From Bolinopsis microptera (Eukaryota; Ctenophora; Tentaculata; Lobata; Bolinopsidae): a stretch of DNA of 64,000 nucleotides. The notes under the pieces were generated by a model. That model saw only the letters and a list, made by a program, of their open reading frames with translations, did not search any database and had not been told where the DNA came from. The stretch covers positions 11,826,303 to 11,890,302 of the forward strand of contig NC_087075.1 of NCBI RefSeq assembly GCF_026151205.1, written 5' to 3'. Each line of letters opens with the position of its first letter. Position 1 is the first letter of the stretch. Positions 49,401-58,880 of the stretch are shown piece by piece. The translations under genes were made by a program, and so were the position numbers.

Positions 49401-52400
49401 GGAGCATTCAATCAGCTCGGTAATATTTGGAAGAATCGCAATATCCAAACTAACACCAAAATACGGATATATGTTGCAGCGGTTCTAACAATATTACTTT
49501 ATGGAAGCGAAGTCTGGAACACTACTTCAAAGCAACTACATCGCTTCGAAGTTTTTCATCAAAACTGTTTGAGGAGAATCCTTCGAATTAAGTGGTTCCA
49601 CCGGACAAGCAATGTTCAAGTGTTGGAGCGGGCAAGAATAAACCCGGTTATAACCTACATCAGTGCCAACCGTCTTCGCTGGTTTGGACATGTTTCTAGA
49701 ATGCCGGACACCAGGCTACCAAAGTATCTATTTGATTGGACACCTGCTCACGGCCGAAGATCACGTGGGCGGCCAAGAAAGAATTGGCGAACCTGTGTCC
49801 TAGAAGACGCAGTAACATTCACAGGAGATCCAGACATTGTATTTGATAAGGTCCGAGAGTTGGCAGGAAACCGAAAGCACTGGAGAGAGATGATACGACA
49901 TAAGCGGCAATTCCTTGGTGCAGGCCACTCGAATGATTGAGGAGACCTTATCAAGTATCAAGTAAGTATATGTATTTCTCCCCAAACAAACGTGAAAATG
50001 AATCCTCTAACTCTCTAAAATGAAAATAAGCTGAACTGGAAACCTCACATCGAATCACTAAATAAAAAGTAAGAAGTTTACAGATACACTCCGTTATGGC
50101 CAGAAAGCAGTAGTCCCTAGCTTGTCAACGTCCAGTAGCCAAAGGAATCAATCGATCTTTGACAGCTCATTTGTAGTGATGGGGCCTCGATTGTGGAACA
50201 TCATTCCCGCAAACCTGCACCTTATCGAGGACCCCCTACGTTTCAAGTCATTGTTGACGGAGTTTGTTACATCTATTCCGGACGAACCTCCTGTTACTGG
50301 ATATTGTTGCCAGAACGGGAATTCGTTATTGAACTGGAGCGCAGAAAAGACAGCAACTTCGCTGCACGGGTGGTCAGCCGTTCTGATGACCCGATAGAGG
50401 ATCTATGAAGCAACCCCAAGTAACCCAAGCAAGTAAGTGCTTGTGGACGTATTAACTGCCTATCCGGGATATTAAGCTTTACTACAAATTTGAAATTTCA
50501 GTTTTTCTGACCAAGAGTATGATTGCCACAAGATAGAAAATGACAAACTCTTGATCATTGAAAATAACTTTGCAACAGTAATGCAAATGGTAACCATGGC
50601 GACGACACAATTACTGCAAACAGTTTACTGTTTAGACGTACTAACACAATGTTTAAATCCATGCTCTTTTTAATAATAACAAAATTTACGGAATTATTTA
50701 TGCATAAACCATATGAGAAATGTTTAATAGAATATTCAAAAACCTCAAACTCTAGATTCAGATCTAGCTTTTTTACCTCAAACTCTAGATTCAGATCTAG
50801 CTTTTTTACAATATCGTGGAAGTTTTTTCTGTTTCTGATGTGCTTTAGTTCTGATCTGGCGAACTCTGTTTCACAGTCCTCCTGAGAATTTTAAAATTAG
50901 CTAATTAACCTTAACGAAATCGAAATGAAACACATCGTACATACATGATACAAACTGAACTAAAGAACTACAAGTTATTGTATCAATGCTGATTTGTTGA
51001 TTATAACCGATAAAATATGCATTATAAAGATATTTGTTACACAGAAACTTGTTCAACAAATTACAGCACCATAGTAAAATTAATAAAATCCAGCTAAAAC
51101 ATCCAAGATCTCCACAACCGATAACACAGTGTAAACACAGTGTAAACACAGTGTAAACACACCCACAGTAATATCACGAGGGGATCCACTTGTTGAGACA
51201 AATTACAGACAAACCCACCTCCACCTTAATAGTAACATCACGAGGGGATCCACTCGTTGAGACAAATTACAGACAAACCCACCTCCACCTTAATAGTAAC
51301 ATCACGAGGGGATGTTACTCCTGGTACCCCTGATCCACTTGTTGAGACCTGGCTCCTGCTCAACTCCGGGTCTGGTCTGTGAAGTGGGGCTCTGTATACT
51401 AGCACAAAATCTGTGGGTATTACTGCCATTACTAATATTACTTATTTTACGACCATTACTAATATTACTAGCCTAAACTCTGATTAACGGAAAATCATCA
51501 GAATATAAGAAGAGATTTAAAAGTAGAGTAACAGGCGTTCAGAAACACGCACTTAATAGTAGAGTAACAGGCGTTCAGAAAAACGCACTTAATAGTAGAG
51601 TAACAGGCGTTCAGAAAAATGCACTTAATAGTAGAGTAACAGGCGTTCAGAAACCCGCACTTAATAGTAGAGTAACAGGCGTTCAGAAAAATGCACTTAA
51701 ACGTAGAGTAACAGGCGTTCAGAAAAACGCACTTAATAGTAGAGTAACAGGCGTTCAGAAACACGCACTTAATAGTGGAGTAACAGGTGTTCAGAAACAC
51801 GCACTTAATAGTAGAGTAACAGGCGTTCAGAAACACGCACTTAATAGTAGAGTAACAGGCGTTCAGAAACACGCACTTAATAGTAGAGTAACAGGTGGTC
51901 CCTGAGTAAAAAGCAACATCTCATGCAGTCACAAACACAGTCCCTCTTTTGATGTGAACCACTGATTGTGTGACCTCAATACAGTAAATGAGTAAAACCT
52001 TACTGGGCGGCTCAGACTGCCATTCCACCGAATCTTTATCTAGGTTTATGAACATGATACTGATAGTCTGGGGTCCTAGGTAAAGTAAAACCCTGATTTA
52101 CCGCGGCTATTTCCTTACTTTAAATAGGGCTTAACATACGTAAACAAACCCTGATTTACCGCGGCTATTTCCTTTCCCCCAAACTCCGCGGTAAATCGGG
52201 GTTTGCGGTAAATCGGGGTTTTACTGTATTCATAAACACGCTTTACTTACACGTACACTTACCAATAGACTTATCTGGGTCTGATCGGAAGGAGTAACCT
52301 TCTCCAGGCTTATACCACGTGATGCCCATATAAGGGTATACTCAGCACGTGATGCCCATATAAGGAGTACACTTACCAATAGACTTATCTGGGTCTGACC

Positions 52401-54763
52401 GGAAGGAGTAACCTTCTCCAGCCTTATTCTTGTTCTCCGCCGAAAGCTGAAATAAAACAGATGTAAGTAAAACTGCAGACTATTATATAGTTAAAACTAC
52501 TTATAAGTAGAATGAGGAAAATGTTGTTTATATATATTTAAACAATTTATTAAAAAAATAAAACGTGACTATTTCTTGTTTGTAAAATTTGATTTTTAAT
52601 GGCCAAAATTGTTGGTGACAGTTCAACTTGAGCAAACATTCCACAATTCTTATCTGAGCCTTTTAAAACCCACCATTACTCTCAAATATGTGTCATCAAT
52701 AGCGTTATAATGGTCTCAACCAAAAGCTAACACAGCATAAGAATACGACTGTGAACTGATGAAACTTCTGAACTTTGACTCAAAGTTAACTCCCCGTTAA
52801 GGATGGATTAGTAGTAGTAACTAGTAATATTAATAGTAATATTACTAGTAATAGCTGGAATTGCATTGGTGGAAATGTAATTACCTACACAGTACCATAC
52901 ACTATATGTCTTGTCAGCAGCTGTATTGAGCAGCATTGTTGTTTTAATCAACTCAAAGTTAAATATTGACAGGATTTTCATTCATTAGCTGAACTCTTGT
53001 ATATTTTCAAATGACAATTTTCAAGTTCATTTGCATATTGGAAGATTAACTGTCCACGAAGAAGTAAAGTAAAGAATAAATAAAGTAAAGAAGAAGTAAA
53101 GTAAAGAAGAAGTAAAGTAAAGAAGAAGTTAAGGTCAAGTATGCACTATAATGTGCTGTTGAGATAGTTGGAAATAACCATCGTAGAAATCTATCATAAC
53201 TAGCTATAATATTTATAAGAGTTAACTATCGTAAATGCGATAGTTAACTTTTTCGCAACGTGTATTTGTAGCCTAGCAACCTGAATGAGCGTATCCTAGC
53301 AACCGGCACTTACTTTTATCTTGCATCCCATACTAAGAAGAGTTGTCATACGATATATAGCCATCACCTCATTGCAGCTCTTCTGCCACTGTTGGTCCGC
53401 TTCAAAATTATCACCTGACATTATCAATCAGTTGAAGCACAAGGAAATAATGTTGAAACACATGGAAATAATGTTGAAACACATGGAAATAATGTTGAAA
53501 CACAAGGAAATATTTTAAACTCTTGGTTAAACTTAAAGAAGTTTAGAATGTTTTGGAACACTGGCATGGAATACACATGAAAAAATTGGGCATGAAATTT
53601 ATAAAATTATCTTACCATAGGATCTTCCATTGAGATGGTTTAGTTCGCCCTGTTATTTGATAATATTAATTGTTTTAAATTTTATGAAAAGTAGCTGAGA
53701 AATACCTAAATTTTAAAACTGACGAGGTTGTTGGAAAATGTAATACAAATGCTCCAGCTTTCAGAATAAAATCAAATTTTATGACACATATTAAAAGGTT
53801 TTGCAGCCAAACAAAATTAACGCGTTAAACAAAAAATTTATAGAGATAGTTTATCATTCAGATCTATTCGTAAAAAGCTTGGTAGCTTCTATGTTCTTTA
53901 CTATGTTCTATATAATATGTTCTATTATGTGTATTGTATATTGTATAATGTATATTGTATATAACAACTTACGTCTGGCTGCACTGTGCTTCCCAAACCA
54001 GCAAATCCTGCGGCAAAAATTCAAATTAATTATAAATGGGGAAAAATATGTGTAGTTGTAAAAGTCAAGCCAGTGCGCATTGTTACAGATCTTTCAGAAC
54101 AAGTATAGTATCTCAATATGTTTATCTATCTGGTGTTAATACAATATGGTCTTTCAAGGAAACTTTTTACCTTACGTAATGCCTCGTCATGTCACTTCTT
54201 TCTTTTATATTATTGCTGTATTGTATATATTGTGAGAGTTTCAAATCTCATTGGTGTAAAAAGAGCACCTCTCATTGGTGTAAAATGTAGATACAGACAG
54301 ATCTTACCTCACATTGGTGTGAAATGTAGATGCAGACAGATCTTACCTCGCATTGGTGTAAAATGTAGATGCAGACAGATCTTACCTCTCATTGGTGTAA
54401 AATGTAGATACAGACAGATCTTACCTCACATTGGTGTGAAATGTAGATGCAGACAGATCTTACCTCGCATTGGTGTAAAATGTAGATGCAGACAGATCTT
54501 ACCTCGCATTGGTGTAAAATGTAGATGCAGACAGATCTTACCTCTCATTGGTGTGAAATGTAGATGCAGACAGATCTTACCTCGCATTGGTGTAAAATGT
54601 AGATGCAGACATATCTTACCTCGCATTGGTGTAAAATGTAGATGCAGACAGATCTTACCTCGCATTGGTGTAAAATGTAGATGCAGACAGATCTTACCTC
54701 GCATTGGTGTAAAATGTAGATGCAGACAGATCTTGTTCTTTTTTAAATATACTCTCTTCCAAC
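31445..54763 (-). CDS. Anoctamin (TMEM16 family) membrane protein
   Basis: Anoctamins are multi-pass Ca2+-activated chloride channels or phospholipid scramblases. Minus-strand exons, each with GT-AG borders and mostly checked phases, run (high-low): 54763-54698, 54007-53973, 53414-53314, 52446-52377, 51422-51283, 50881-50777, 45339-45202, 44971-44864, 44679-44593, 44264-44130, 42931-42802, 41596-41456, 41283-41215, 41005-40881, 40555-40416, 39646-39509, 39278-39199, about 38860-38786, 38539-38391, 37802-37738, 35821-35677, 35061-34952, 34736-34627, 34187-34097, 32163-32035, 31489-31445 (TGA). Diagnostic segments are [105 protein letters not shown] and [12 protein letters not shown]. The exon(s) for TM6-7 should lie in the poor-quality stretch 35.8-37.7 kb and were not found. 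The start codon is uncertain, and exons above 53.4 kb are tentative. Confidence 0.88.
31545..31916. mobile_element. MITE (family of 12444-12630) with internal repeat expansion
   Basis: The outer parts, CACATATTACGTGCGGGAGG and TGGCTTATGTGAACGATCCC, match the family ends. The ACAATAGCTATTAT interior is replaced by about 20 copies of a 12-bp TTATTATAGTTG unit (31607-31842). Confidence 0.8.
32254..33811. mobile_element. Foldback element, copy 2, with 8-bp target duplication
   Basis: Same termini, arms and core as 14102-15755 (GGTTCTTTTGCGATAGTCAA ... TTGACTATCGCAAAAGAACC). It is flanked by TAGAACGC at 32246-32253 and 33812-33819. It lies in the intron between the last two large anoctamin exons. 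The centre again has a CCCTAACCC tract and GGTTGATTCGGAATTAGCGT. There is no coding sequence. Confidence 0.93.
34998..35510. repeat. Duplicated acceptor/exon-start segments separated by (GGTTACCA)n
   Basis: The anoctamin exon starting at 35061 (ATTTGGTACGATATCCTGTC on the minus strand) is repeated with its acceptor at about 35130-35210 and 35286-35350. Arrays of CCAGGTTA lie between the copies (35077-35131, 35216-35287, 35441-35505). Confidence 0.9.
36094..36410. repeat. Tandem TGTAACTATGGTAACTTGTAG repeat
   Basis: About 15 copies of a 21-bp unit in an anoctamin intron. It contains the palindromic GTTACYATRGTAAC word found in several other introns of this gene. Confidence 0.95.
36460..37550. 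other. Probable low-quality consensus over a degenerate repeat
   Basis: The text is full of homopolymer runs (CCCCCGGGGGG, TTTTTTTTTCCC, GGGTTTTAA). It repeats a blurred unit CCTGTCCCAGCAGCCCCCTT + TATTTTTGTAACTATGG with random-looking indels. Neighbouring repeats are clean. At least one anoctamin exon expected between 35.8 and 37.7 kb is missing, which fits a base-calling or assembly problem here. Confidence 0.7.
37752..38178. repeat. 57-bp tandem repeat copying an anoctamin acceptor and exon start
   Basis: About seven copies of AACACTAGGGGGTGGTTGCC + GGGGTAACCGTTAAACCTGG + GGATATATAGAGGTGGT. Read on the minus strand, each copy holds CCCCAG followed by the [11 protein letters not shown] codons of the exon at 37802-37738. 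Only the copy nearest 37802 continues into the rest of the exon. Confidence 0.95.
38898..39062. repeat. (GGTTACCA)n array
   Basis: About 20 imperfect 8-bp copies in an anoctamin intron. The same unit is seen at 31007-31103, 35077-35505 and 29602-29640. Confidence 0.95.
39418..39560. repeat. 54-bp tandem repeat of an anoctamin exon end with its donor
   Basis: About 2.6 copies. On the minus strand each copy encodes [17 protein letters not shown] and ends in the donor-like GTTAGTAAG. The unit is a multiple of three, so read-through stays in frame. Confidence 0.92.
40318..40460. repeat. Duplicated exon end and donor, separated by GTTACTATGGTAAC
   Basis: CTCACATCNGATTCATCAAA + CTTCAGGACNCCCCAGATAT occurs at about 40321-40363 and 40411-40452. 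On the minus strand it is the last 15 codons of the anoctamin exon 40555-40416 plus its GTGAGT donor. Confidence 0.92.
41500..42625. repeat. Eight tandem copies of an anoctamin acceptor plus exon start
   Basis: Each copy of about 120-150 bp reads, on the minus strand, a (TTTCTGTTTCAC)n polypyrimidine tract, CTTTACAG, then codons for [20 protein letters not shown] and [10 protein letters not shown]. Only the last copy (acceptor near 41597) continues into [16 protein letters not shown]. The whole array is open in two minus-strand frames over 390 codons, so skipping the splice would still not introduce a stop. Confidence 0.95.
43215..43810 (+). mobile_element. C-terminal fragment of a LINE ORF, relative of 5497-6516
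   Basis: The frame shows [40 protein letters not shown] and [11 protein letters not shown], and stops at TGA 43808. The sequence parallels the minus-strand element at 5497-6516 residue by residue. It lies antisense in an anoctamin intron. Confidence 0.85.
43893..44125. repeat. 21-bp tandem repeat TTACTATGGTAACAAGTTGTG
   Basis: About 11 copies in the anoctamin intron just downstream of the donor at 44129. Each unit contains the palindrome GTTACTATGGTAAC. Confidence 0.95.
44408..44575. repeat. 22-bp repeat TATCACGTCGTGACCCCCAT
   Basis: Seven to eight copies with the inner palindrome TCACGTCGTGA, in an anoctamin intron. Some copies read ATCACATCGTGAC. Confidence 0.95.
45332..46130. repeat. 52-bp tandem repeat copying an anoctamin acceptor and exon start
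   Basis: About 15 copies of GGGATATTCAGCTTTACCAC + ACGAAACATGTCACCTGTCA + CTCTGAAATCCT. On the minus strand each has CCCAG followed by the [17 protein letters not shown] codons of the exon 45339-45202. The unit is not a multiple of three, so only the exon-proximal acceptor gives the right frame. A final partial copy ends at about 46125. Confidence 0.96.
46421..49940 (+). mobile_element. Non-LTR retrotransposon with AP endonuclease and reverse transcriptase
   Basis: The first frame (to 48214) has a basic N-terminus and then an APE-type endonuclease: [54 protein letters not shown] and GSDHYLV. It ends in the RT fingers ([20 protein letters not shown]) with a frameshift at about 48195. The second frame (48249-48780) has [36 protein letters not shown] and [14 protein letters not shown]. 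After an insertion the third piece has [10 protein letters not shown] and a C-terminal domain, [20 protein letters not shown] and [15 protein letters not shown], ending at TGA 49938. It is inactive and lies antisense in an anoctamin intron. Confidence 0.93.
48782..49025. mobile_element. AT-rich insertion that splits the LINE reverse transcriptase
   Basis: Roughly 240 bases, about 80% A+T in the middle, lie between the RT block ending near PAQRAE and the YADD block. They have no counterpart in LINE coding sequence. Origin and exact ends are unclear. Confidence 0.6.
49985..50405 (+). mobile_element. LINE 3'-end remnant
   Basis: Contains [13 protein letters not shown], then [20 protein letters not shown], the tail motif of Jockey/CR1-like elements, in broken frames. 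It follows directly after the larger LINE and belongs to a different element. Confidence 0.7.
50741..50812. repeat. 36-bp duplication of an anoctamin exon end with its donor
   Basis: Two copies of ACCTCAAACTCTAGATTCAG + ATCTAGCTTTTTT. On the minus strand this is [10 protein letters not shown] followed by GTAAAA. The in-frame unit allows two alternative donors, 12 codons apart. Confidence 0.92.
51175..51312. repeat. About 64-bp duplication of an anoctamin exon end with its donor
   Basis: AGTAACATCACGAGGGGATC + CACTNGTTGAGACAAATTAC + AGACAAACCCACCTCCACCT is present in two full copies. On the minus strand each contains DVTIKVE and a GTGGGT donor. Confidence 0.9.
51524..51897. repeat. 36-bp minisatellite ACAGGCGTTCAGAAACACGC
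   Basis: About ten copies of ACAGGCGTTCAGAAACACGC + ACTTAATAGTAGAGTA, in an anoctamin intron. The minus-strand frame is open but shows no family similarity. Confidence 0.96.
52080..52232. mobile_element. MITE, family CAGTAAAACCCCGATTTACC
   Basis: The left end AGTAAAACCCTGATTTACCG and the right end CGGTAAATCGGGGTTTTACT are inverted repeats. An internal duplicate of the left end lies at about 52146. Confidence 0.85.
52258..52400. repeat. Duplicated anoctamin exon end and donor
   Basis: ACACTTACCAATAGACTTAT + CTGGGTCTGANCGGAAGGAG + TAACCTTCTCCAG occurs at about 52257-52309 and 52369-52422. CACGTGATGCCCATATAAGG words lie between. On the minus strand it is [14 protein letters not shown] plus the GTAAGT donor. 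Confidence 0.93.
54241..54731. repeat. 39-bp tandem repeat carrying a splice donor
   Basis: About 12.5 copies of CATTGGTGTAAAATGTAGAT + GCAGACAGATCTTACCTCG. On the minus strand each copy encodes [11 protein letters not shown] and contains AGGTAAGATC, a strong donor. The unit is a multiple of three and stop-free on the minus strand from about 54704 to 54426. Confidence 0.96.
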
Positions 54764-55170
54764 CTGAAACATGAAATGCAATCGCTAGGTAAGAACATAT
54801 TCATTTAAATACATCCATTATAGTATAGAACAAACGAACCAATTTTTATAATTTGCTCCTTGACATCAAGTTCAGCACTGTTAGCACTATTGAGCACTGT
54901 TATAATAGTGCAGATAAAGGAAGTAGCACCATAGTATACATACAGGGTGGCCCATAAGTGACTACCCACACGCAACCTGTTAATAACTCACGTAATTCGT
55001 CTCAAAATTTCAGAGATTATAGATATGGGTCAAACTTAGATTTCCTGAAAGTTTCGTAAGCCACGCCCAATTACAGTGGGCGTGGCGTGACACTCCCTCT
55101 TTTTCACTATTGTCTTCATAAAATGAGAACGCTTTAAGCTAAGAACTCAAAATTTTTTGCACACATTTGG

Positions 55171-55173
<3 letters not shown>

Positions 55174-55203
<30 letters not shown>

Positions 55204-55970
55204 TTTTTTTTTTTTTTAAATGAGGAACCTGCCAAACCCCAGGACACCAGGAGGATACCACCGGCAAAGCGGCTAATAGTACCCTCCGGTCTGTGTTGTA
55301 CCGAAGAAGCTGAGTTAATCGATCAAGACTCGGCTTACCAGCCAAGAGGCAAAATCTGAGCGGCACCAAGGGTTCAGAGAGTGTCATTTCAGCTTCTCCG
55401 GTGCTGGATGCCCTGGGGTTTCACATGCGCCGTAGCAAAATAAATATAAAAACACACGCACACAATTTTTTTTATTCTTTTAGATAATACGTCGAATAAA
55501 GTCAGTGGATATAGAGTAATAAAATGCACATAAGATGGAGAGAAAAAGGAGAGATACTACTGGTTTTAAATATGACTCTATATCAATACTAGTAGTGGAG
55601 ATAACTCCACTGGCTACAACTTGTGAAATAAAGGGTAAAGGTAAGGCACGGCTGTAATTTCGAGAGAATAAATAAACAAGAGTGTATAGTGGATCCAGAA
55701 CTTTGGGTATAAAATGGTCATCAAGGTATAACGTCTTTAAGGCACCGTATAATATCCGGTTTTTCACCTAATAAGAAAAGCTTAAGATGTTTAAGATAAC
55801 GCTCCCAGAATAGGGGTTCCTTGTTCTGGAAACTCCTTCCAATAAACCAACAGCAAACCGAATTTATGAAGTTAACACTTTTATCTCTGTGATTTAAGCA
55901 AATCAAATAGTGGCGATATGGGTCGTCATAATTTGCGTCAATATTCGATCTAATAAACAGATTTACTCCG
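55174..55970 (-). mobile_element. Poly(A) retroinsertion nested in the Tc1/mariner-like element
   Basis: CACACATTTGGCTT flanks the insert at 55160-55173 and 55971-55984. A 45-base T run at the left edge is the poly(A) tail of a minus-strand insert of about 800 bp. Minus-strand open frames (for example 55721-55979, with FQNKEPLFWERYLKHLKLFL) were not recognised, so it is either a truncated LINE or a retrocopied transcript. Confidence 0.8.
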
Positions 55971-56331
55971 CACACATTTGGCTTGATAATTGAAAACTTT
56001 TCCAAAAGTTTCAAGTTTATTGGTTAAAATATGGCTGAGTTATGACCATTTTAAAATCCATCGGATATGTGATCCGAGCACTCAGTCAGTGATATTTGCA
56101 CTCAATTATTGATCTCGTCACCCAATCTGATCAAGAGTAAGGCGTTAGCGTGTATTAATTAGGTTCATTAGGCTTTGATTGGATACCGATGATGACTTTG
56201 CTAGAAAGGGAAACACAAATTTTTAGGATAAAAACCAGATCGTGACTTTTCAGGAAAAGCCGTTCTCTCCACCACTTCATCCGGTCTAGTAGAGCCCCAG
56301 TGAATTGCATTCTGGGAGTTGACATATCCGT

Positions 56332-56670
56332 TTATATGGCCTTGTCGCTGTACCAGATTTCGTCCTCAAAGTAGGGATCCACATTCTGCTTGGACAGGAA
56401 TGTGTTGGCGAAATCTATCCTCGATTGGAAATCACGGTCCAAAAGTTTGTGTTTCTTTGTGATTCGGTAGGCCCGGTTCGATGATTCAATGGATGGTTCA
56501 TTCCTTTTTATTGATTGTAAGGAACCTGTGACTAGCAGGGCTAACAAGCCCTGAAATGGTGACACCACCATAAATTCGTGTGATAGCGTTTTAGGTGCAG
56601 TCAGCTGTATAGGCTGGCCCATAAGCAGGCTGCAACCAATCAAGCGGTGCATGTGAGCCAAACAGGCCAT
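56332..56670 (-). pseudogene. Tc1/mariner-type transposase remnant
   Basis: The frame ends with YRITKKHKLLDRDFQSRIDF, then DPYFEDEIWYSDKAI. This fits the 'RRxFAxxxL ... xxxIxxSDEAxF' segment with the first catalytic Asp in this superfamily. The remainder of the catalytic domain is not seen. Confidence 0.65.
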
Positions 56671-57036
56671 TAACCAAGTGACGAGATCACTGACTGAGTG
56701 CTCGGATCACGTATCCGATGAGTTTTGAAATGATCATAACTTAGCCATATTTTAACCAATGAACTTGAAACTTTGGGAAAGGTTTTCAATTATCAAGCCA
56801 AATGTGTGCAAAAAATTTTAAGTTCTTAGCTTAAAGCGTTCTCATTTTATGAAGACAATAGTGAAAAAGAGAGAGTGTCACGCCACGCCCACTGTAATTG
56901 GGCGTGGCTTACGAAACTTTCAGGAAATCTAAGTTTGACCCATATCTATAATCTCTGAAATTTTGGTGCAATTTGGAGACGAATTACGTGAGTTATTAAG
57001 AGGTTGCGTGTGGGTAGTCACTTATGGGCCACCCTG

Positions 57037-57872
57037 TAGTATAGTATCTTGAGATTATTAGTATAGTATAGTATAGAATAGTATAGCGACAAAATTCCGA
57101 CTACCCTCTCTTAGATGGAAGCAGATTTATAATTATCCAACAGAATTATCATACTGTTATTAATCAAGCAATATAATAATCAAATTATAAATCAAATAAG
57201 GCTAAGATCATATTTATGGAAACCTTTTTGCAGTGTAACACAAGGAGTTTAAGGAGTTTAAGGAGTAAAAGTACTAACCGAGTCTCAAGGAAAACGTTCA
57301 GTAAGTAAGGTACATTAGGTATAGTATAATAGGTATAGTAAAGAGAAACAACCGTGTCAGTGATGGTGTGAGGTTAATCTTCAAGACTAGAATTTACTGT
57401 GAAATACTACTGCTTAATTTGGTGAATAATCTGCAATTTACAGACATTGACCAGTTGATAAAAGTGCAGGAAGTCTAAATTTGCGAATGGTAGTTTGCTT
57501 CGCAGAAGGCAATATAGTAAGAAAGAGAGGAACTATACTACTACTAGCCAAAAACTAATTCAAGCGAGTATTGCGTACTTTATAAGCTCATAAATATTAG
57601 CTTTATTCGCACTTGTTTCTCTTTCGACAAAGATATGACGACGTCAAATTTTAATGATTTTTATTTTAAGAACACTCTTGCACATTATTTATTAATTTAC
57701 TTCTCTATTGATGTATATAATAGTCAAGACGTGAGTGTTAGGGCTCTCATTGACAAATTTATGTTTAATCCTGTTTAATCCTGCTTACGTTACTCATTGG
57801 TGACATGATCTGATCTCCGTGGGACCCCTGATAATGACTTGGCCGTCCCAATATCTATACTGACATATTATA
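57037..57872. other. Intergenic stretch, no gene recognised
   Basis: Short TATAGTATAG and AAGGAGTTT repeats occur, but no supported exon was found. Confidence 0.5.
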
Positions 57873-58467
57873 CAGTAAAACCCCGAACGCGGCCGTTTTC
57901 TTCCTCCAAATAGGACCAAACCCCGATTTAACGCGGCTTCTTTCTCTCGAACTCCGCGGTAAATCGGGGTATTACATTTGGCTCTTACTAAATCGCTCGC
58001 CCAAAAATTTCACGTGACTTTGGTTTTTTTGGTTTTGCAGCCGCACAAAACGGTTTTACATAAACCCTAATCCCAACCCTAACCCTAACCCCGAAGCTAT
58101 CCATAATCTTAACCACAACCCTAACCCTAACCGGAACCCGAGCCCTAAATAATCGAATTCACGTTTTACTAGCCTGTCACGTGACCAAAACGGTTTTTTG
58201 CCCATAACTCTCCAGGGAAGCATTTTAACCCTACGTCATGGGGGGTGATTCGGAATCAGCGTCCAAAAATACACTGATCTAGATCACTGTCATGCCTAAA
58301 GGGCCTTCTTACAAGAATTTTCTTAAAATTTGGGCGAGCGATTTAGTACTACAAAATCGCTCGCCCAAATTTTAAGTACTACTAATAGTAGGAGCGATTA
58401 CATTTACCCTGCAGTGGCGTAAAGTTGCCCCTCCCCCCGGCTCCCCCTACGCCACTGGGTATTACTG
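57873..58467. mobile_element. 595-bp element with CAGTAAAACCCCG ends carrying the core module
   Basis: The left TACAGTAAAACCCCGAACGC and right GGGTATTACTGTA ends are bounded by TA. The interior holds CCCTAACCCTAACCCC tracts and a near copy of the module at 3013-3240 (TCACGTGACCAAAACGG ... GGGGGTGATTCGGAATCAGC). ATCGCTCGCCCAAATTTTAA occurs inverted on both sides of the module. Confidence 0.75.
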
Positions 58468-58880
58468 TACATATTTAATAGTGGTACAGCAATGCCAATA
58501 CTAATACTTGTACCACGTGATAAATCTAACTTTAAGTTTAACTTCATGTTCAAAATCAGTAACTCTGGGTAATATCTTCATTTTGAACTTGTCCATACCT
58601 GTAAGCAGTCAGTTAATCTGAGTAGTGAGCAGGTGGCATTATCGAGCCCTGCTAGCGTTGAAATTGAAAGTATAATCAATAATTATCTTCCTCTGCTATA
58701 GTACAACTGGGAGGATTGATAAGTTGACGCATGAACGATGAAGCGGTTCATTGTCAACGGACGAGATGTATTAACAGTTAATCTGTTCATTGTTAACAGT
58801 GCTGTAACAGTAACGTTATTTTGTCGAGAAGAAAATCTAAGGTTTGAAAATTGTTGTTATTCCAGTATAACAAATAAATT

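Larger units (their letters stand above)
54943..57036. mobile_element. Tc1/mariner-superfamily element with ~230-bp inverted repeats
   Basis: The ends CAGGGTGGCCCATAAGTGAC and GTCACTTATGGGCCACCCTG are inverted and bounded by TA. Inverted similarity extends past the GGGCGTGGCGTGACACTCCC block to about 55170. A transposase remnant lies at 56332-56670. The element was later hit by a retroinsertion (55174-55970). Confidence 0.88.

Noticed and set aside
51498-51872. Minus-strand Cys/Tyr-rich repeat frame ([11 protein letters not shown])n
   Set aside because: It follows from the 36-bp minisatellite being a multiple of 3; no acceptor or donor joins it in phase to the anoctamin exons.
54118-54774. 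Plus-strand frame of 218 codons with [13 protein letters not shown] repeats
   Set aside because: It is the antisense of the 39-bp donor repeat of the anoctamin exon; the repeat explains it completely.
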